Assembly (NCBI RefSeq): GCF_050749805.1
Contig: NZ_CP192738.1
Location: forward strand, 4,402,001-4,466,000
Direction of reading: 5' to 3'
Source: Hahella sp018986435
Lineage (GTDB): Bacteria > Pseudomonadota > Gammaproteobacteria > Pseudomonadales > Oleiphilaceae
Length of the DNA stretch: 64,000 nt
Positions 59,231 through 64,000 of this stretch are shown in pieces (position 1 is the stretch's first letter; each line of letters starts with the position of its first letter). The position numbers were made by a program, and so were the translations under genes. The notes under the pieces are model-generated. The model was not told the origin of the DNA. It was given only the letters and a program-made list of their open reading frames with translations, and made no database searches.

Positions 59231-60451
59231 ATGAGTACATTTGATGATATTCGTCCCTATCGGGATGATGAAGTTCCTCAGGTGATCTCGCGGCTGCGCC
59301 ATGACGAGCAACTCGTCAGGGCCATAGAACATTATAAGTTTCCCAGGTTATCCAAATACTGCCGCAGTCTCACCTCGTTCCTGGTAAGACGCAATCTGCA
59401 GCACAATCTGCGCAGAATCAACACCATACACGATGTTCAGGACATGGTGGCGGGTTTCATGACCAACACCGTCAGGAAAACCACCTCCGGCTTCACCTAT
59501 GAAGGGCTGGACAAGCTTCCCAAGGACCGCGCCTTTCTGTTCATCAGCAATCATCGCGACATCGCCATGGACCCAGCGCTGGTCAACTTCGCGCTGTATC
59601 AATCTGGTCGCGAACTCGTGGAAATCGCCATCGGCGACAACCTGTTGTCGAACCCGCTGGTGTCCGACATCATGCGTCTCAACCGGAGCTTTACGGTCAA
59701 GCGCTCGGTAGAGGGTCACAAGGCCAAACTGCAGGCGTTAACCCAGCTTTCCGCCTATATTGACGACACCTTGTCGCAAAATCGCTCCATTTGGATCGCA
59801 CAGCGGGAAGGCAGAGCGAAGAATGGCCTGGATAAAACCGATCCGGCCATCATCAAGATGCTGAATATTTATGGGCGCAAGCAAGGCATGGCCTTTGGCG
59901 ACACCATCAAACGCATGAATATCGTGCCGGTGTCCATTTCCTATGAATACGATCCCTGCGATCTGCTCAAAGCGAAAGAACTGCAGGCGCGGGAGCAGTC
60001 CGAATATGTGAAGGGCGAAGGCGAGGACATCGCCAGCATCATCCGCGGCATCTCCTGCCCCAAAGGTCGTGTGCACATTGCCTTCGGCGAGCCGTTGCAA
60101 CAGGATTTTGAGGATGCGGAAGAAGTGGCCGCCGCGATTGATCGGCAGATCACCCGCAACTACAAGCTGTTCCCCTCCAATATTCTGGCGTTTGAGCAGC
60201 TGAAAACGCTGAGCGAGTCTTTCGCTCATTTACAGGAGGAGTCGCTGCATCGTCTGCAGGAGCTGGCGGGACAGGCCAGACAGGCCTGGGACAACCTGGA
60301 TCGGGATGAAATGGGGCAAAAAGCCTCGGAGTTCTCCGATCGGGTCGGCGGCTACCCTAACCTGCTGCAACGCTACATTCTGGAAATGTACGCCAATCCT
60401 TTGATCAATAAGTTCGCCGGCGCTCCGGGAGATTCCGCGCCGCAAACCTGA
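59231..60451 (+). CDS. PlsC-like glycerolipid acyltransferase family protein
   Basis: A 406-residue protein. The acyltransferase core (about 80-290) includes FLFISNHRDIAMDPALVNFAL, IGDNLLSNPLVSDIMRLNRSFTVKR and IWIAQREGRAKNGLDKTD (block III-like). The usual HxxxxD motif reads H-R-D-I-A-M-D, so the spacing from the His to the last Asp is five residues unless the earlier Asp is used. A related subgroup of bacterial acyltransferases shows the same pattern, so it may be active. The last 120 residues are helical with no clear membrane span. The product is likely an acylated glycerol phosphate or lipid. It follows glpD on the same strand. Confidence 0.8.
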   Translation: MSTFDDIRPYRDDEVPQVISRLRHDEQLVRAIEHYKFPRLSKYCRSLTSFLVRRNLQHNLRRINTIHDVQDMVAGFMTNTVRKTTSGFTYEGLDKLPKDRAFLFISNHRDIAMDPALVNFALYQSGRELVEIAIGDNLLSNPLVSDIMRLNRSFTVKRSVEGHKAKLQALTQLSAYIDDTLSQNRSIWIAQREGRAKNGLDKTDPAIIKMLNIYGRKQGMAFGDTIKRMNIVPVSISYEYDPCDLLKAKELQAREQSEYVKGEGEDIASIIRGISCPKGRVHIAFGEPLQQDFEDAEEVAAAIDRQITRNYKLFPSNILAFEQLKTLSESFAHLQEESLHRLQELAGQARQAWDNLDRDEMGQKASEFSDRVGGYPNLLQRYILEMYANPLINKFAGAPGDSAPQT

Positions 60452-60460
60452 TCTCCCCCC

Positions 60461-60494
60461 ACGGCGGCCTCGCGCCGCCGTTCTGTATCTTTTT
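60461..60494 (+). terminator. Rho-independent terminator after the acyltransferase gene
   Basis: ACGGCGGC (60461-60468) pairs with GCCGCCGT (60474-60481) around a 5-base loop, with TCTTTTT a few bases later at 60488-60494. Confidence 0.7.
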
Positions 60495-60692
60495 AAATTC
60501 AATAAATTAACTTACAACGCCTGATCCAATTTGCAACGTAAAGGGAGTTGCCCTGACGCCGTTGTATTTGGTTACAATGAGCGGCCGCATTGACGCGTCG
60601 GGGCAGCCCAGGATAATCGACGCCGTCATCGCTCGTTGGAATGAACGGAACATAGACAGTCCGTCCAGGCCCCAGGATTTATGAGGAAAGCT

Positions 60693-61442
60693 ATGCACAT
60701 TGAAGTGTTGGGGAGCGGTGAAGCTTACGACCGCGCCCGGGTAAACTCATCCCTGCTCGTCACGGAAGAGCGTTTTCAGATGCTGATCGGCTGTGGCCCC
60801 GGCGTACCTCAGGCCTTGTGGCGGCGAGAGACCGCCATCGAGGATATCGACGCCATTCTGCTGAGCCATTGCGGCCCGGACCACGCCGCCGGCCTTATTA
60901 CCCTGGTAAATTGGATGCACGCCAAGGGACGCACCAAGCCCTTGGTGCTGATTACGCCTCACGGTCATCGCCCCCTGTTGCAAAATCTGCTGAATTACGC
61001 CATCTGGCCTGAGCAACGGCTCTGCTTTCTACTGCGCTGGAAGCAGTCCGATAAAGGACTCGCCGTTGGTCCCTGGAATCTGTCCACCGCCATGACCCAA
61101 CATGCCGCGCCCAATCGCGCCCTGTTGCTGTCCGGGCCTAACGGCGCGCTGTTCTTCAACGGAGAAGGCGTGCTGTTGGAAGCGCCCTTACGTCTGGCTG
61201 GCGAGGCGGATTTGATATTTCTCGAATGCCGTTCGATTAAAAAAGACCGACATGATTTTCACGGCAGTTGGGAGGCCTATCATGGTCTCACTTTCAAAGC
61301 CGGTAGCCTGATATGCCTGTATCAGGTTCTGGAACAGGAAAAGGCCCGTTTGGGCGACCTGATATATCAGCGCGAAGATGTCTATCTACCGGAACAGGGA
61401 CAGTGTTTCCGTCTGGTGCGGGGGGACTGGGAGCTGTTGTAA
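60693..61442 (+). CDS. Metallo-beta-lactamase-fold protein with altered HxHxDH motif
   Basis: About 249 residues from the ATG at 60693 (GAGGA 5-9 bases upstream); the ATG at 60681 is an alternative start. The opening MHIEVLGSGEAYDRARVNSSLLV is that of RNase Z/PhnP-type MBL proteins. The metal motif reads LLSHCGPDHAAGL, keeping the first His, the Asp and last His of HxHxDH but with Gly in place of the second His. A later H (TQHAAPNR) and FNGEGV stand where GD and His are usual. Either it binds one metal or it is a non-catalytic relative. Function is unknown; hydrolysis of a cyclic or phosphate ester is only a family guess. Confidence 0.72.
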   Translation: MHIEVLGSGEAYDRARVNSSLLVTEERFQMLIGCGPGVPQALWRRETAIEDIDAILLSHCGPDHAAGLITLVNWMHAKGRTKPLVLITPHGHRPLLQNLLNYAIWPEQRLCFLLRWKQSDKGLAVGPWNLSTAMTQHAAPNRALLLSGPNGALFFNGEGVLLEAPLRLAGEADLIFLECRSIKKDRHDFHGSWEAYHGLTFKAGSLICLYQVLEQEKARLGDLIYQREDVYLPEQGQCFRLVRGDWELL

Positions 61443-61448
61443 ACGACT

Positions 61449-61518
61449 GCGCCGGCGAACAGAAAATGCCTGCTCGCCGGCGCGGTTGTATAGGGGGCGC
61501 CAGTATCGTCAGCGCCCC
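61449..61518. terminator. Two adjacent stem-loops between convergent genes
   Basis: GCGCCGGCGA (61449-61458) pairs with TCGCCGGCGC (61474-61483), and GGGGCGC (61494-61500) pairs with GCGCCCC (61512-61518). Neither has a long T run. They probably terminate or insulate the convergent MBL and DUF4382 transcripts. Confidence 0.55.
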
Positions 61519-61536
61519 GTGATCAATTGTTTATCT

Positions 61537-63075
61537 TTAATAGATAAAAATTGTCTCTGCATTGAAGCAACCGTCTGCAATATCTTCCTCTCCAAAGATA
61601 TCCAACGTGTCTCCCGCCGCCAGATCACTGAACGCAGCGGACATTTTAGTGGTCTCATCGCCAGAGGTGACAACCAGATAGATATTGGCGCCGGCGGCGT
61701 CAACACATCGATCGCCAGCGTCGCCGCTGACTGTGAGACGGAGGTTGTCGCCGTCCACGGACAGCAGCTCACCACTGACGCCCGCTTCTTCGTCATTCTC
61801 ACTCAGCACCAGGAAAGGCGAGCGCAGGTAATTATCCTCTCCGCTCGGCAGCACCAGCACCGCATCAATCAGAGCGTTCAGGCCCACTTGGATATCCGCC
61901 TGCGTCAACTCGGTTCCCGCATCGTTAAATACGCGGGTTTTCGGGAACAACTGCACGGCGATGGGACTATCTGTAGCGATGCCCTGCCCTTCATCCAGAG
62001 CGACGTCAAAGCGACTGGTATCCACATCTACGGTGGACGCCGTTTCACCGGCGTAGCGTCTGAATGCGGTCAACAGACCTTCTTCGATGGTCAACGCATT
62101 GATAACGAAGATATGAGCATCCACGACGCCCTGGCTGTTAACCAGAACCGCTCCCTCAGGCACGGCGGTGACTGTTGAGCACAACTGCGGGGCAGGCTGC
62201 TCTTCCACGCTGCGATCCAGATACCAGACAATGCAGTAGCCTTCTTCCGGCAAATTCGCATCGTCAATGTCGGGCGACGTGGCGACGGTCCGAACCAGAC
62301 GACCAATGACCGTCACTTCATCGCCCTCAACCAGTGACGACGCCTCAGCGGGAAGCCCGTTGCTGGCGAAGATGCCGGTATCCTCATCCATCCGCACGCG
62401 CATGCAGTCCTCGGAACTGGTCGCCGGGGTAGCGCTGGTATCTGTGATGAACTGAGTGCGGCACAAACTAAAGGCGTTGTCGCCCACGCTTTCAATGTCG
62501 CCGTGAACCCGTACGAATTTGTTATTGGGGATCTCGGAGCGAATGTTGGCGAACACGACTGGGCGAATGATAACTTTGCCCTGCCCCGTGGTTGTGAACT
62601 TGAGGGCTTTGTTCATATCAAAATCGATTTCAATGAACAGTACGGAACCCGGTGTGACGGTGAATCCGCCCTGGTTAACCACTTTGATGACTTTGGAAGG
62701 CAGCTTGGAAGGCACTTCAGTTTCACCGCCCGCACCGTCGTCTTCATACAAATTTACGTCTGACGTAGTGATGCGCAAAGAGCTGTATTTGCCGGCGGGA
62801 ACGTCGGTAGTGTCCAGAAATTCGTAAAAGTCGGGAAGACTCAATAAGTCGAAAGTCTCTTCGCCGCTGAACAGGGTCACCTTGCCCTGATCGCCTACCA
62901 GCTCAACTTTCGTGAAAGTAATCATGGCTCTAGTATAATCGCCGCTGGGAGCGTCCGTGAGGATCAAGCCCACTTTGGCGTCCGCAGCGGAAGTGTCGTC
63001 ACTGCCGGAGCCGCCGCCTCCGCCGCCGCATGAGGCGATTAGCAACGTGAACGCTATGGCAATCCAACGATTCAT
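61537..63075 (-). CDS. DUF4382-domain lipoprotein
   Basis: About 512 residues from the ATG at 63075, with AGGAG 8 bases upstream; the frame extends to 63129 without such a site. The signal peptide ends in the lipobox LIASC, followed by a Gly-rich linker. The first domain (about 35-190) is DUF4382: VGLILTDAPSGDYTRAMITFTKVEL, LLSLPDFYEFLDTTDVPAGKYSSLRI, VLFIEIDFDMNKALKF. The rest holds OB-like segments with repeated VHGDIESVGDN, VTVIGRL and VSGELLSVDGD motifs, as in DUF5666-type repeats. Probable extracytoplasmic carbohydrate- or surface-binding role. It diverges from a DUF6502 gene around a CRP-like site. Confidence 0.82.
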   Translation of the reverse strand: MNRWIAIAFTLLIASCGGGGGGSGSDDTSAADAKVGLILTDAPSGDYTRAMITFTKVELVGDQGKVTLFSGEETFDLLSLPDFYEFLDTTDVPAGKYSSLRITTSDVNLYEDDGAGGETEVPSKLPSKVIKVVNQGGFTVTPGSVLFIEIDFDMNKALKFTTTGQGKVIIRPVVFANIRSEIPNNKFVRVHGDIESVGDNAFSLCRTQFITDTSATPATSSEDCMRVRMDEDTGIFASNGLPAEASSLVEGDEVTVIGRLVRTVATSPDIDDANLPEEGYCIVWYLDRSVEEQPAPQLCSTVTAVPEGAVLVNSQGVVDAHIFVINALTIEEGLLTAFRRYAGETASTVDVDTSRFDVALDEGQGIATDSPIAVQLFPKTRVFNDAGTELTQADIQVGLNALIDAVLVLPSGEDNYLRSPFLVLSENDEEAGVSGELLSVDGDNLRLTVSGDAGDRCVDAAGANIYLVVTSGDETTKMSAAFSDLAAGDTLDIFGEEDIADGCFNAETIFIY

Positions 63076-63140
63076 GACATCTACTCCTATGGGTTGGTTG
63101 TGTTCTTTTGGGATAATAAGCCCAAACATCAGAATCGTTT

Positions 63141-63156
63141 TGTGAACCAGTTCACA
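63141..63156. promoter_or_regulatory. CRP/Vfr-like palindrome in the divergent promoter
   Basis: TGTGAAC-CA-GTTCACA is a perfect 7-2-7 dyad and equals the CRP consensus core TGTGA-N6-TCACA. It lies 66 bases before the DUF4382 start and 36 before the DUF6502 start, suitable for control of either. Binding is inferred. Confidence 0.6.
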
Positions 63157-63191
63157 TTTTTACCAACAGTTTGGCGATAATATCCCAAATC

Positions 63192-64000
63192 ATGAACCAG
63201 GCATTAAGTCAGGCGCTGTACGCCGCCATTTACAAATTATTGCGGCCCTTGGCTGCGCTGCTGTTGCGGCGCGGCATGTCGTACAACGAGTTCGCGGAAA
63301 TCGCGAAGCGCGCCTATATAGATGCCGCTACCGAGGAGTTTCCTCTCCCTAACCGTAAGCAGAGCCTCTCCAGAGTGTCCGTATTGACCGGCATTAACCG
63401 CAAAGAAATCGCCAGACTGGAGAAGCTGCCCAACCCCATTGAGACTGGCGAGGCGCAAAGCGCCAACAGAAGTTCCAGGGTCGTCAACGGCTGGATCAGA
63501 GACATTCGCTTTCAGGACGAACATGGCGCGCCGCTCTCCCTTCCTCTGGATGAGGGAGACACTAGCTTCAGCGAGCTGGTGCGTCTCTATGGCGGCGACG
63601 TGCCGGTTCGCGCGGTTCTGGACGAGCTGATCAGACTGGACTCCGTGGAGGTCAGCGACCAGGGAGAGGCGGCGGGCAAACGGGTTGCTCTAAAGGTGGA
63701 CGGCTACGTGCCGCAAACTGATTTAAAAGAGAAGCTAAGGATTATGAGTACGGCGGTCGCGGATCTGCTTCGCACCATAGACCACAACCTGGAGGCGGAT
63801 CGCACTGAAGCGCGCGTCCAGCGCACCGTGGCCTACAACGATATCCCCATGGAATGTCTGGAAGCGATTCGCGGACGCAGTAAAGAAGAGGTGGAAGAAA
63901 TTTTGCAGCGCATAAACCGGTGGTTATCCGGGTACGACAGAGGCGTCAATGCCAAGCTTCAGGGCAGCGGAAAATTCCGCGCGGGAATAGGCGTATACTA
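63192..64000 (+). CDS. DUF6502 family protein, 5' part (runs off the window)
   Basis: The frame opens at the ATG at 63192 and is unbroken to the right edge, giving at least 269 residues; the end is outside the window. It starts LSQALYAAIYKLLRPLAALLLRRGMSYNEFAEIAKRAYIDAA cut at its RGMSYNEFAEIAKRA core, followed by SRVSVLTGINRKEIARL, a helix-turn-helix-like pattern typical of DUF6502. The later SFSELVRLYGGDVPVRAVLDEL matches that family as well. These proteins are thought to be DNA-binding and are often divergent from a DUF4382 or DUF5666 lipoprotein gene, as here. It may regulate that neighbour, which is inferred. Confidence 0.82.
   Translation, partial: MNQALSQALYAAIYKLLRPLAALLLRRGMSYNEFAEIAKRAYIDAATEEFPLPNRKQSLSRVSVLTGINRKEIARLEKLPNPIETGEAQSANRSSRVVNGWIRDIRFQDEHGAPLSLPLDEGDTSFSELVRLYGGDVPVRAVLDELIRLDSVEVSDQGEAAGKRVALKVDGYVPQTDLKEKLRIMSTAVADLLRTIDHNLEADRTEARVQRTVAYNDIPMECLEAIRGRSKEEVEEILQRINRWLSGYDRGVNAKLQGSGKFRAGIGVY

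Noticed and set aside
1..64000. CRISPR array, prophage or restriction/defence island
   Set aside because: No regularly spaced repeats, phage structural genes, integrase other than the IS transposase, or nuclease/methylase pairs were seen.

Overview
The window looks like chromosomal DNA of a free-living, probably marine gammaproteobacterium. A Hahella-like member of the Oceanospirillales is my guess; this rests on family recognition and general codon and GC character, not on a search. Genes are dense and on both strands, most have clear Shine-Dalgarno sequences, and most of the sequence is moderately GC-rich. Two stretches, 1-3140 and 24646-27124, are visibly more AT-rich. No rRNA, tRNA or CRISPR array was seen.

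Layout. 1-3141: a tandem array of small double-cysteine lipoproteins of two related types (A-A-B-A-B). One B copy is broken by an IS3-family element, and removing the element restores its reading frame exactly. 3157-5803: an HPt phosphotransfer protein with a receiver-like tail, an orphan gene and a degenerate GGDEF protein. 5836-8479: a patatin-like lipoprotein, a DJ-1/PfpI protein and a CAP-domain protein. 8621-12863: starch and maltodextrin use, with a cytoplasmic MalZ-like glucosidase and a secreted alpha-amylase carrying a starch-binding domain. 13063-15668: a membrane protein, an ECF sigma factor with its anti-sigma factor, and a small secreted-repeat lipoprotein. 15852-19656: a membrane-anchored coiled-coil protein, a pectinacetylesterase/Notum-like hydrolase, and a solute-binding protein with a membrane partner. 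19836-24254: full-length lhr helicase, followed by an unlisted 38-residue membrane peptide on the other strand.

24646-27124: an AT-rich MBOAT acyltransferase and SGNH-like pair, typical of exopolysaccharide O-acetylation. 27391-33957: the histidine utilisation genes hutC and hutIGUH. Two identical palindromic HutC-type operators are present, one of them inside the spacer of a good sigma-70 promoter. 34081-36313: two further orphan solute-binding proteins and a GFA-family protein. 36503-38353: a lipoprotein that fuses a trypsin-like protease to Sel1 repeats. 38398-41052: a sulfide/persulfide detoxification locus (persulfide-dioxygenase-like MBL protein, BigR-type ArsR repressor, Blh-type phosphatase domain, TauE/SafE exporter) in which the two Blh domains are separate, divergent genes.

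41176-48501: a secreted M4-type metalloprotease, two divergent DJ-1-superfamily genes, an ADP-ribosylglycohydrolase with a G9 tract just upstream, a row of six hairpins, an MtfA-like peptidase with a membrane anchor, and an orphan exported protein. 48643-53908: a DUF945 protein, two overlapping glycosyltransferases and a divergent small autotransporter. 53984-60451: a VWA protein, an MDR oxidoreductase with a divergent LysR regulator, glpD and a PlsC-like acyltransferase, which connect through glycerol-3-phosphate. 60693-64000: an MBL-fold protein with an altered metal motif, then a DUF4382 lipoprotein and a DUF6502 protein (cut by the window end) diverging around a perfect CRP-like palindrome.

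No single locus is clearly a new defence or biosynthetic system. The most worthwhile leads are the duplicated lipoprotein array, the protease-Sel1 lipoprotein, the six-hairpin leader, the G9 tract, the split persulfide locus and the 38-residue peptide.
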